DNA from: Victivallis vadensis
GTDB taxonomy: Bacteria > Verrucomicrobiota > Lentisphaeria > Victivallales > GWF2-50-93
Direction of reading: 5' to 3'
DNA length: 64,000 nt
NCBI GenBank assembly: GCA_945883805.1
Contig: CAMCYE010000001.1
Location: 42,015 to 106,014, forward strand
The notes under the pieces were generated by a model that was not told the origin of the DNA, ran no database searches, and saw nothing but the letters and a program-made list of their open reading frames with translations. The position numbers and the translations under genes are program-made. Below are positions 8,743-16,968 of this stretch, piece after piece (the stretch's first letter is position 1; each line of letters opens with the position of its first letter).

Positions 8743-9660
8743 TCACTGCAGATACGACGCAAGATAATCAATGTCGGCTTTGCCAACTCCGTTTATTTCG
8801 AGGATGAAGGTTGATACGCCGTACTTCTCGCAGAGCCGGATGAAACGCGGCAGCTCCATTCTGTTTTCCGTGTTGAGTGGCATGTGACCGTCTGACCATT
8901 CGGCCTTTGGCGTGGCCGAAGTGTAAACCGATGCGTGCAGATGCACCATTCCCACAAGCCCTGATTTCAGGAAAGCCTCCGTTTCAGCATGAAAATCCCT
9001 GTCGAATATGAAACATGAAGCCCACAGGTGCGATGAATCCACGCAGATCGGATTCCCCATTTTCACCATGTGTTCCGCAAAAACCGAGCCTGCGCCATAA
9101 GCCGGAAAATCGTTTTCAAGAAGGAACACAAGGTCGGAATAATCGCGGCGGATTTCTGCAAGCCTCTGCGAAACCCGCAAGCTCCTGACACGGTATTCTT
9201 CAGATCCGAAAAAATCGTTGCATATCGTCGAACCCGGCATTGACAATTCCTCCCTCAGACTGGCGGCGAAAGCCACTTCGTAGTCCCTGCCCCTGCCGAA
9301 TGAAGGTATTGCATGATCCGTCATGTTGAACCCGTGAAATACCGCCTCTTTGACGTTGAGACCGCGCATCAGCCCCGCCGTTCTGGCAAACGACATGGCG
9401 GACAAAGCCGGATCTTCCGAAGCTAGATTTATCTGGAATTCATCAAGGACCGGGGCATGGAAGCTCATCTTCAAACCCAGGGCGGAAATCTCCCTGATCT
9501 GTGTTTCCGTAGCGGTGTTATGGATTTGAATGCCGAATTCAAAGCCATGCTGTTCACAGGCCACAATCCCTTCGTCCACAAGATTCCGCCAATTTTCACC
9601 GGTCAGGGCGACAGAAGTATATTCAACTCTTGTTTTATTCCGCATATTTATTTTCTTCAT
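8743..9660 (-). CDS. Sugar phosphate isomerase/epimerase-like TIM-barrel protein
   Basis: A protein of 305 residues with the xylose-isomerase/AP-endonuclease-2 TIM-barrel pattern. FHAPVLDEFQINLAS, VFHGFNMTDHA, LLENDFPAYG, CVDSSHLWASC, MVHLHAS and FILEING each end a barrel strand with an acidic or His residue suited to divalent-metal binding. The start is placed at the ATG at 9660 (MKKINMRNKTRVEYTSV). The longer reading frame to 9741 has a Cys-rich, non-homologous N-terminus and runs into the divergent XRE gene's upstream region. The substrate is unknown. It is divergent from the helix-turn-helix gene at 9804, which may regulate it. Confidence 0.72.
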   Translation of the reverse strand: MKKINMRNKTRVEYTSVALTGENWRNLVDEGIVACEQHGFEFGIQIHNTATETQIREISALGLKMSFHAPVLDEFQINLASEDPALSAMSFARTAGLMRGLNVKEAVFHGFNMTDHAIPSFGRGRDYEVAFAASLREELSMPGSTICNDFFGSEEYRVRSLRVSQRLAEIRRDYSDLVFLLENDFPAYGAGSVFAEHMVKMGNPICVDSSHLWASCFIFDRDFHAETEAFLKSGLVGMVHLHASVYTSATPKAEWSDGHMPLNTENRMELPRFIRLCEKYGVSTFILEINGVGKADIDYLASYLQ

Positions 9661-9803
9661 TGGATATTCCCAAGAACATAATACCGGTGATGCGATAATA
9701 CAACAATTTATAATAGCACCTGAAAATGCCTTTTCCGACATTGATTACTCTTTCGGTGAATCTATATTACGGTGTTTTAACAAAACAACTGAGGGGGTTA
9801 TAT

Positions 9804-10151
9804 ATGAAAAACATCGACTGGAGTTTATTGGTTAACGACATGCAGGACAATAATTTCCTGTCCCAGACCGACTTATCGGTTATGCTCAAAGTGTCCCAGC
9901 AGTCCATTTCAAACTGGCAAAACGGCACAAGAAACCCGGGCGCCAATACAAGGCGGAGACTTGTCGAAATCGCCGCCAAAAAGGGAATTGACATTGAAAA
10001 ATATACCGTGAATCCTGAAGTGATTGCCATAGGCAAGTATATCGATACCGGAAAAGGGCGGGAACTTGTTAGGATTTTCGAACAATACACCCGGATGTCA
10101 CAGGTCAACAAGAAGAAGTTGATGGAATACGCCGCAAAACTGGCAAAATAG
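9804..10151 (+). CDS. XRE-family helix-turn-helix regulator
   Basis: A small DNA-binding protein of 115 residues. Residues ~18-58 form a Cro/C1-type helix-turn-helix (LSQTDLSVMLKVSQQSISNWQNGTRNPGANTRRRLVEIAAKKG). A short helical tail (GRELVRIFEQYTRMSQVNKKKLMEYAAKLAK) probably dimerises. The ATG at 9804 has an excellent GAGGGGG ribosome site 6 bases upstream; the longer frame from 9726 does not. It sits back to back with the TIM-barrel isomerase gene across 143 bases, a common arrangement for a local regulator. No operator palindrome was recognised. Confidence 0.82.
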   Translation: MKNIDWSLLVNDMQDNNFLSQTDLSVMLKVSQQSISNWQNGTRNPGANTRRRLVEIAAKKGIDIEKYTVNPEVIAIGKYIDTGKGRELVRIFEQYTRMSQVNKKKLMEYAAKLAK

Positions 10152-10181
10152 GCCTGAGTGAATATTCAATGAACGTACATA

Positions 10182-12569
10182 TCAGAATCCCCGCATCCTG
10201 ACATCGGGAATTTTCCCATGGAGCTGAATGTAAAGCAGACGGGTGTTGGCGGCTACGGGATCGGCGAAGACAGCCGCTTTGATGAGACGAGCCGCCTGGT
10301 CGAGATTGCCGGCATCAAGGGACTTTCTGGCATCCATGGTCCATTTCACGGCATTTCTCGAATCCTCTGGCGAAATCACTTTAAATACAATGAATTTTTT
10401 CCTGACAAAATTCAGCTCAGGCGGGAGTTCTATTTCGTAGAAGCACCTCAGCTTATCACGTTCCTGCGGCATGAACATTCTATTGACCGGAGATTCACTT
10501 TCGATCTTCATGGCCGCCGCGCAGTACCGTGAGGAATATATCCCCATGTCACCGGCGTGCCCCCTGTCAAAAACATAATACCGCGCCCCGTTGTCAACGC
10601 AAAACTTGTTGAAACTCCTTTCATTTCCATGGAAGATTTCATTGATGTATTTTTCCACTTTGCCCCGGGTCTGTCCAAGTTCGAATTTGGGCTGGAGTAT
10701 TATTGCGCCGCCGCAGTATGCCTTCAGAAGCGGGGAAACGGTAAAATCCGTGAGGAAAACTTCATTTTCAACGCCTTCCGCCCTGAACCATTGTATCAGG
10801 CCGGCCGTCTCGGGAATATAATATCCGTCGTAGTTTCTCACCATGGACATGGACTGTGAAAACTCCGTGAAAAGTATCAGTCCGAGAAATGCGAATATCG
10901 CAAATCTCTCAAGTTTTGCAAGGAAAAATACGGATAAATATTTTCTGACAATAAAGACAGACAATACGCCACCGGCAATGAAAAGCGCCGGAAGCACCAC
11001 AAACAAGGTGACGAACTTGCTCGCAACAGTGAAATTCCCATTGAAAAACAACAGGGAAAGAAGAGATACCGCAACCATGGTTATGAATCCGCCCCATATG
11101 AAAGTGAACTGGAGCCTGTGTCCTTTAAAATTACGCATCCAGTCATGAAAAAGCAGGGGCAGAAGAATGCCCAGGAAAAGTATCGCGAAGGAATGATATC
11201 GCACAACAAAAATGAATGCCGTAAAATAAAACACCGTCATGAACAGCGGGAAGAAAAGCCTCGGCATGCCTGTGCCGTAAAAGCGTTTTTTATTTTTGAC
11301 CGAGAACAGCGCCAAGATCATTAACAGAGGGACTGCGTAAATCGCAAACGGGAAAAAACTCCTGAGAATCAGCCTGTCTGCCGAATGCATTGCCGGAGTC
11401 CAGAGTATTCTCGAATCAAAATCCAGAAGAAGCGGATTCGCGGGCTTAACATTCAGGTAATGCAGTTTTGCCATGAGAAGTCTTCCAAAATGGCCATAGC
11501 TGTCCGAAAAACTGCTCACGCGGCTGATTATGAGCCAAACTGCAACTGTCAGCACAAGGGATACCCCCATGACAATAATCCGCTTCCGGTATGAACTTCT
11601 GAATTTCGGGAGAGATGCGAGGGCAATCATGGGAATTATGCACAGCACAAGCGGGGAAAAGATAAGCCTGTGGACTCTGTGGTACGGGATCAGGGCGGCA
11701 GCAAGAACCACTGCGGCAAAAATAACCGCCCAGAGTTTGATTCTTTTCAAGTTTGTCTTCCCGCCGCAGATTATCCGTATAATTTCCGACATCCCCCATA
11801 TCCCGAAGCATATCTGACACATGTCCCATGTGGCCATCGCAAAAAACGCGGTGACTCCGAGAAGGACAAGTTTCCTGTTGGACGGTCTGCCAAGATACCA
11901 GTAGGCTATTACAAAAACTGACATTAGAATCGGCATGCAGAACTCGCCCCTGACAATGTCCTGGCCAGTATACCGCGCAATGGCGGCAGGCGCGACAACC
12001 GTCAGGATGCCGCCGGCAAGCGCAAGCCCCCACGGACACCTCATCACCATAAGGAAAAGGAAAATCAGGGCGGGAACAGTACTTGCCCACAACCGCAACT
12101 GCAGGCGCGCCCAGTTCGTAAAATATGGATTGTCCTCATAGGTCTGGACATCCGGGCTGAGCTTCGGAGACGGGAATATCAGGTTTTTCAGCCTGTACCC
12201 GTAACCGAGGAAATATTCCAGTCCGACAGTATCCTGTTCGCAGACCCTCACCTTTCCGCTTGCGGGAAGGCGTCTGTCATATTTTGGAATCCCCCTGCCG
12301 GACGCCACGTCGCTGGCGTATGAATACATGATTGCACTTTCAATGAAGAAAGGAACGAACGGCCCTGTCTTTGGTTGAGGCATATCGCCGTAGCAGGCGG
12401 CTATTCTCGCCTCTTCCCTGGCGAAGATATAAGTCCGCATGGAAAATGAAAAAATGAAAACGCCGAGAAACAGGAGGAATATGAAAAGATTCCCAGATGT
12501 GTCTATGGAAGACAGTCTTATGTTTTTCATTTCTGAAAGTCTCCGGAAAATTTTATCAGTTGCGGGCAT
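10182..12569 (-). CDS. Large polytopic membrane protein, probable GT-C glycosyltransferase (STT3/PMT-like)
   Basis: A 795-residue protein with about 12 membrane helices over residues 28-560 and a soluble C-terminal domain (~570-795). A large first loop carries GRGIPKYDRRLP and an acidic motif after the arginine-rich AREEARIAACYGD, followed by NPYFTNWARLQLRLWASTVPAL and ARYTGQDIVRGEFCMPIL. This resembles the architecture of STT3 oligosaccharyltransferases and related GT-C enzymes, but the WWDYG signature is not found, so the assignment is structural rather than functional. The start has AAGGA 6 bases upstream. It is monocistronic. An O-antigen or protein glycosyltransferase is the likeliest role. 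Confidence 0.55.
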   Translation of the reverse strand: MPATDKIFRRLSEMKNIRLSSIDTSGNLFIFLLFLGVFIFSFSMRTYIFAREEARIAACYGDMPQPKTGPFVPFFIESAIMYSYASDVASGRGIPKYDRRLPASGKVRVCEQDTVGLEYFLGYGYRLKNLIFPSPKLSPDVQTYEDNPYFTNWARLQLRLWASTVPALIFLFLMVMRCPWGLALAGGILTVVAPAAIARYTGQDIVRGEFCMPILMSVFVIAYWYLGRPSNRKLVLLGVTAFFAMATWDMCQICFGIWGMSEIIRIICGGKTNLKRIKLWAVIFAAVVLAAALIPYHRVHRLIFSPLVLCIIPMIALASLPKFRSSYRKRIIVMGVSLVLTVAVWLIISRVSSFSDSYGHFGRLLMAKLHYLNVKPANPLLLDFDSRILWTPAMHSADRLILRSFFPFAIYAVPLLMILALFSVKNKKRFYGTGMPRLFFPLFMTVFYFTAFIFVVRYHSFAILFLGILLPLLFHDWMRNFKGHRLQFTFIWGGFITMVAVSLLSLLFFNGNFTVASKFVTLFVVLPALFIAGGVLSVFIVRKYLSVFFLAKLERFAIFAFLGLILFTEFSQSMSMVRNYDGYYIPETAGLIQWFRAEGVENEVFLTDFTVSPLLKAYCGGAIILQPKFELGQTRGKVEKYINEIFHGNERSFNKFCVDNGARYYVFDRGHAGDMGIYSSRYCAAAMKIESESPVNRMFMPQERDKLRCFYEIELPPELNFVRKKFIVFKVISPEDSRNAVKWTMDARKSLDAGNLDQAARLIKAAVFADPVAANTRLLYIQLHGKIPDVRMRGF

Positions 12570-12580
12570 ATCCGTCCTTT

Positions 12581-12635
12581 GATCAGTAATCAGCGGTCTA
12601 CTGCGGTAGCCGCAGTAGACCGCTGATTACTGATT
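12581..12635. repeat. 25-bp near-perfect hairpin with TAG loop
   Basis: Arms 12584-12606 and 12610-12632 are perfect 23-base reverse complements around TAG, and pairing extends two more base pairs outward. It lies in a divergent spacer, upstream of both flanking genes, so it is not a terminator. The outer CAGTAATC arm is shared with the hairpin at 2414-2451. The remaining spacer (12636-12965) has no supported gene. It includes two copies of a short CACC/CCCATGCTACT-like motif near 12815 and 12848 that recurs near 39400. Confidence 0.8.
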
Positions 12636-12965
12636 ACTATTCTTTAGTTAAGTGAGGCTAATGTAAACCGCTCCAATAAAATTTGCCAGAACACTACAAG
12701 GGAAGATCTGGAAATTCACATTCGGTCCGCAGTGGCGGACGGAAGAAGTTTGAAAGTACAAAATCAGCAAACATTTACCTGCATAGAGCCGATCAGACGG
12801 TCGGCGTTCCCGGGAACACCCATGCTACTGCAAAAACGGGCAAGACACCTGTGCTACTACAAAGAGACAAAACATGCCTAGAAATCCCCGTATATTAATG
12901 AACCCGCTTGTTTTTTCGGGATAATACACTAAATATATGCGAAATAAAATTCGGGGGATCAGACA

Positions 12966-14243
12966 ATGGGCGGAACGCATTTTGCAGAACTTAAGATTGA
13001 CGGCAAGACCTTCAAATTTCCGATAGTTGTCGGAACAGAAGGCGAGAAAGCCATTGACATTTCAACTCTCAGGAAAGAGACCGGATACGTCACACTTGAT
13101 CCGAGTTTCGCCAACACCGGGGCCTGCTGCAGTGAAATAACCTACGTAAACGGCGAGTGCGGAATACTGAGATACCGCGGAATCCCCATAGAAGACCTTG
13201 CTGGAAAAAAGCTCTTCATCGAGGTCGCATATCTTCTCCTGCACGGAAATCTGCCCACCGAGGATCAGTACAAACAGTTTTCCATACTTCTGAACGACCA
13301 TTCGCTCCTGCATGAGGACATGAGGCACTTCTTCGACGGTTTCCCTAGGGGGTCCCATCCGATGCACATCATGTCCACGATGATAAACTCGATGGCCACA
13401 TTCTATCCCAACGTGGATACGCTTTCACTCAGCGAGGATATTGACACCACTGCGACAAGGCTGATTTCAACATTCCGGACAATGGCCGCCTTCGCATACA
13501 AGAAGTCAATAGGGGAACCGCCAGTATATCCCAGATCGGACCTCTCGTATTGCGCCAATTTCCTGAACATGATGTTTGATTCCCCGGTCAAGCCGTACAA
13601 GATTGACCCTGAAATAGTTGACGTGATGAACCTGCTCCTCATAATCCATGCCGACCACGAGCAGAACTGTTCGACAACCACCGTGAGAACGATAGGGAGC
13701 GCGCAGGTCAATCTCTATGCGACCATTTCGGCCGGGGTGAGCGCATTGTCCGGTCCACTGCACGGGGGGGCGAACCAGGCAGTAATAGAAATGCTGAAAA
13801 AAATACACTCCGGCGGGCACTCTGCGGCGCAGTTCATCGAAATGGCCAAGAACAAAAACAACCCCCTGAAACTGATGGGGTTCGGGCACAGGGTTTACAA
13901 AAGCTATGACCCAAGGGCAAAAATCATAAAGGAGGCGACAAGAAGGATTTTAAAACGGCTTGAAGTCAAGGATCCCCTTCTCGACATAGCCATGGAGCTT
14001 GAGGCCAAAGCCCTTTCCGACAGCTATTTCATCGAAAAGAAACTTTATCCGAACGTTGACTTCTACAGTGGCATATTGTACAGGGCCCTCGGATTTCCGA
14101 CCAATATGTTCACAGTGCTTTTCGCCCTCGGAAGACTGCCTGGCTGGATTGCCCACTGGAAGGAAATGGTCAGCGATGACAGCAGTAAAATAGTCCGTCC
14201 GCGCCAGATATACACCGGCAGGACGCTGACTCATCTTGAATGA
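12966..14243 (+). CDS. gltA: Citrate synthase
   Basis: This enzyme condenses oxaloacetate with acetyl-CoA to form citrate. The sequence shows the type II bacterial pattern: an N-terminal small beta domain (residues 1-~50), then the helical core. The catalytic set is HADHEQNCSTTTVR, GFGHRVYKSYDPRAK (second His) and the Asp in YPNVDFYSG. The length of 425 is normal for this family. GGGGG lies 8 bases before the ATG. The stop overlaps the next ATG (ATGA), so the MpsC-like gene is probably translated with it. No other TCA-cycle gene is in the window, and in a fermentative cell the enzyme likely feeds glutamate synthesis. Confidence 0.96.
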   Translation: MGGTHFAELKIDGKTFKFPIVVGTEGEKAIDISTLRKETGYVTLDPSFANTGACCSEITYVNGECGILRYRGIPIEDLAGKKLFIEVAYLLLHGNLPTEDQYKQFSILLNDHSLLHEDMRHFFDGFPRGSHPMHIMSTMINSMATFYPNVDTLSLSEDIDTTATRLISTFRTMAAFAYKKSIGEPPVYPRSDLSYCANFLNMMFDSPVKPYKIDPEIVDVMNLLLIIHADHEQNCSTTTVRTIGSAQVNLYATISAGVSALSGPLHGGANQAVIEMLKKIHSGGHSAAQFIEMAKNKNNPLKLMGFGHRVYKSYDPRAKIIKEATRRILKRLEVKDPLLDIAMELEAKALSDSYFIEKKLYPNVDFYSGILYRALGFPTNMFTVLFALGRLPGWIAHWKEMVSDDSSKIVRPRQIYTGRTLTHLE

Positions 14244-14650
14244 AAGCAAATCTGAATTACATCGGTAAAAATATGAAATCAAACTCATCAGGCAAAGGGG
14301 AGCTGGAAGCTAAGATTAGCGAAGCCCTCATAAATTTTGAAAAAGAATATATGGGCCGCGGTCCGCTTGAGGCAAAAACCTATATAATAGATGATATCGT
14401 TCTTGTGAGGCTTAAAGGTGTCCTGACAAAAGCTGAACATCAATTGGCAGGCGCCTGTCAGAACAGCAGCGAGGGAAGGGAGCTTATAAAAAAAATGCGT
14501 CAGACGCTCATTGAAAAGGCCCGTCCCCTTCTGGAAGCCGTGATAGAAAACATCACCGGGCTCAAAGTTTTGAGTCTGCACACGGATATAAGCACTGTCA
14601 CAGGAGAAAGAATTATCATATTCACCCTAGTTGAAACTCCAAGATTTTGA
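14240..14650 (+). CDS. MpsC-like domain protein (formerly DUF2294)
   Basis: After about 18 variable residues the protein matches the DUF2294/MpsC family throughout: GELEAKISEALINFEKEYMGRGP, TYIIDDIVLVRLKGVLT, EGRELIKKMRQTLIEKARPLLEAVIENITG and LHTDISTVTGERIIIFTL. In Staphylococcus MpsC belongs to a membrane-potential/bicarbonate-related system, but most family members are unstudied. There is no MpsA/B partner nearby. The ATG at 14240 overlaps the gltA stop, implying coupling. A second in-frame ATG at 14273, just before the conserved region, is an alternative start without an obvious ribosome site. Confidence 0.75.
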   Translation: MKANLNYIGKNMKSNSSGKGELEAKISEALINFEKEYMGRGPLEAKTYIIDDIVLVRLKGVLTKAEHQLAGACQNSSEGRELIKKMRQTLIEKARPLLEAVIENITGLKVLSLHTDISTVTGERIIIFTLVETPRF

Positions 14651-14834
14651 AGAACATCCTTTTTTTAACTTCGCTATTTCACTTGCAGAAAAACAAATTA
14701 TTGATAAATTGAACATTGATTGCAGAATTGAGGGGGACGCGCTGCAGAGGCGTCTGCCGAAAATTATGCCCCGCACAAGAATCTTGTGCGAGATAAAGAG
14801 CTTTGAGTCAGGTTTTGGAATCTATATGACATAG
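14631..14834 (+). CDS. Small hypothetical protein overlapping the MpsC-like gene
   Basis: A 67-residue frame (+1 relative to the preceding gene) begins 20 bases before its stop. It encodes a charged, possibly helical protein (FFNFAISLAEKQIIDKLNIDCRIEGDALQRRLPKIMPRTRIL). It could be a real coupled gene, or a C-terminal extension of the MpsC-like protein separated by a frameshift. No family is recognised and no ribosome site is evident. Confidence 0.35.
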   Translation: MKLQDFEEHPFFNFAISLAEKQIIDKLNIDCRIEGDALQRRLPKIMPRTRILCEIKSFESGFGIYMT

Positions 14835-14845
14835 GAGCCGAACTG

Positions 14846-14892
14846 AAAAATGGCTGGGATTCGCTAAACAGTGCGGATTCCGGCCATTTTTT
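14846..14892 (+). terminator. Probable terminator after the gltA transcript
   Basis: An AAAAATGGC arm and a GCCATTTTTT arm frame an imperfect stem (TGGCTGGGATTCGC against GCGGATTCCGGCCA) ending in six T residues, just after the small ORF and before the aminotransferase. The shape is that of a Rho-independent terminator. Confidence 0.6.
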
Positions 14893-14922
14893 ATTGTATA
14901 ATAAAAAAACAGGGGAAGTATA

Positions 14923-16221
14923 ATGAAAGAGAAAAGCATGCCGCCGCTTGCGAAAGCGCTTAACGATGACATTGCCAATTCGGATAATTCCGCATTCGAA
15001 GTCCTGTCGGAAAAAGGGAGAAGGATATTTTTCCCTTCAAAGGGGATACTCGGGCAGTCGGCAGAAGCGAAAAAAACTGAAATAAACGCAACGATAGGAA
15101 CGGCTTTCGAAGAGGACGGATCACCTCTGTGCCTTGAATGCATAGAGGAACTCATCAACCTTCCGTCCCAGTCATTATTATACACACCAAGTTACGGTCT
15201 GCCGGAACTCCGCGAACGATGGAGGGAGATGATTTTCGCCAAAAACCCCTCTCTCAAGAACAAGGAAATAAGCCTGCCGGTTGTCACCAGCGCGCTTACC
15301 CACGCATTAAGCGTCTCCGCCTATCTGTTTGCCAATGAAGGAGACAAGGTGATACTCTCGGATCTCAACTGGGACAATTACGAACTGATTTTCGAACAGG
15401 GGTTTGGCGCGGAACTTGAGACGTACAAGACATTTGAAAACAATGCTTACAACATCAGCGGGTTAAAGGCAAAACTTATGGAGCCGGGCGATAAGAAGAT
15501 ACTCCTCCTCAATTTTCCAAACAACCCCGGCGGATACACCCTGACAGAGGGTGAGGCATTGGAATTACGAAAAACTCTCCTTGCAGTAGCCGAAGCCGGC
15601 AAACATATCGTCGTAATACTCGACGACGCATATTTCGGACTCGTATATGAAGATGATGTATTCAAGGAATCGCTGTTCTCCCATATTGCCGACCTGCACA
15701 GGAATATACTGGCGGTAAAACTGGACGCCCCGACCAAGGAGGACTATGTATGGGGGCTCAGGACTGGGTTTATGACTTTTGGGACCAAGAATTCAACCCC
15801 GGCGCAGTATAGGGCACTGGAGGCGAAAGCCGCGGGCGTGGTCCGTGGTAGCATATCAAACTGTTCAAGCATCGGACAGCATATGCTCTTAAAAGCCTTC
15901 TCCAACGCATCCTACATTTCGCAAAAAGAAAATAAATATAGCATTCTCAAAAGGCGATATTTGAAAATAAAGGAAATCCTTGCCGCACATCCGGAATATC
16001 AGGAATCTTTTGTTCCCGTACCTTTCAATTCCGGTTATTTCATGTGCGTGAAACCTTTGGGGGTGGACGCGGAAGCGGTTAGGAAAAATCTTATCGAGTC
16101 ATACGGAACCGGAGTGATTGTCCTGTCAGGTCTGATTCGAATTGCATTTTCCGCAGTGCCTTATGACAAGCTAGAACTTTTGTTCTCCAACATTGATGCA
16201 TCGATAAGAAAGATCAAATGA
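14923..16221 (+). CDS. Class I/II fold PLP-dependent aminotransferase
   Basis: A fold-type I aminotransferase of 432 residues. Signatures are VTSALTHALSVSAYLFANEGDKVIL, LLNFPNNPGGYTLTEGE (substrate-carboxylate Asn), VVILDDAYFGLVYE (PLP Asp/Tyr) and APTKEDYVWGLRTGFMTFG, where the Lys should form the PLP Schiff base and the Arg binds phosphate. The N-terminal 50 residues are longer than in classical aspartate aminotransferases. The PTKEDYVWGLR context differs from the usual SKxxxxxGxR spacing by a bulky residue, so the substrate is uncertain; an aromatic or branched amino acid is plausible. GGGGAAG precedes the ATG. It overlaps the carbonic anhydrase gene by 4 bases (ATGA). Confidence 0.82.
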   Translation: MKEKSMPPLAKALNDDIANSDNSAFEVLSEKGRRIFFPSKGILGQSAEAKKTEINATIGTAFEEDGSPLCLECIEELINLPSQSLLYTPSYGLPELRERWREMIFAKNPSLKNKEISLPVVTSALTHALSVSAYLFANEGDKVILSDLNWDNYELIFEQGFGAELETYKTFENNAYNISGLKAKLMEPGDKKILLLNFPNNPGGYTLTEGEALELRKTLLAVAEAGKHIVVILDDAYFGLVYEDDVFKESLFSHIADLHRNILAVKLDAPTKEDYVWGLRTGFMTFGTKNSTPAQYRALEAKAAGVVRGSISNCSSIGQHMLLKAFSNASYISQKENKYSILKRRYLKIKEILAAHPEYQESFVPVPFNSGYFMCVKPLGVDAEAVRKNLIESYGTGVIVLSGLIRIAFSAVPYDKLELLFSNIDASIRKIK

Positions 16222-16850
16222 AGAATACGCCTCAACTTTTTAAGAACAACCGGCAATGGGCTTCTAAAATAACAGAAGTCAATCCTGATTTCTTCCACAA
16301 TCTGAAGAATCAGCAGGCTCCTGAGTATCTATGGATCGGATGCTCCGACAGCAGGGTTCCCGCCAATGATATCGTCGGATTGCTGCCGGGAGAATTGTTT
16401 GTGCATCGAAATATCGCCAACTTGGTCATTCATACTGACATGAATTGTCTTTCGGTTCTTCAGTACGCCGTTGACATCCTCAGGGTTAAGCACGTTATCG
16501 TCTGTGGTCATTACGGCTGTGGCGGAATAAAGGCCGCAATGGAAAACAAACCGCACGGCCTAGTCGATAACTGGTTGCGGCACATTCGAGACACCTGGCG
16601 CAGGAATCAAGTGGAATTAGAGATAATCCCTGATGAATCCGGAAGAAACAACAGGTTGTGCGAACTGAATGTGTGCGATCAGGTCATCAATGTCGGAAAT
16701 ACGACGATCATCCAGGATGCCTGGAGACGCGGACAGGAAACAACGATTCATGGCTGGATATATGATCTTGCCGATGGATTACTGAAGGATTTGGGTGTGT
16801 GCATCTCTTCATGCGAGGATTTGCATATTATGCATAAGGGGAATCTCTAA
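16218..16850 (+). CDS. can: Beta-class carbonic anhydrase
   Basis: This enzyme interconverts CO2 and bicarbonate. The zinc and catalytic residues are all visible: Cys42-x-Asp44-x-Arg46 in GCSDSRVPAN, and His98 and Cys101 in CGHYGCGGIKAA. The length of 210 and the WLRHIRD region resemble E. coli Can. It starts within the aminotransferase stop codon (ATGA), so the two are translated together. The pairing has no obvious biochemical reason, though bicarbonate supply for carboxylations is the general role. The protein lacks a signal peptide and should be cytoplasmic. Confidence 0.95.
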   Translation: MKNTPQLFKNNRQWASKITEVNPDFFHNLKNQQAPEYLWIGCSDSRVPANDIVGLLPGELFVHRNIANLVIHTDMNCLSVLQYAVDILRVKHVIVCGHYGCGGIKAAMENKPHGLVDNWLRHIRDTWRRNQVELEIIPDESGRNNRLCELNVCDQVINVGNTTIIQDAWRRGQETTIHGWIYDLADGLLKDLGVCISSCEDLHIMHKGNL

Positions 16851-16968
16851 ATAAATATTTGCAGGCGCAAATATATTATTACTTGTTTTTTTTTACTTCA
16901 ATAGTAACTGTAACCGCCCTTAAGGGATTGTCGTATTTTATAATTTCAAATTCCGGAGGAATTTATTT

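Noticed and set aside
12683..12898. 71-residue ORF in the spacer before gltA
   Set aside because: No ribosome site, no hydrophobic or family pattern, and its bases include short repeats shared with other spacers.
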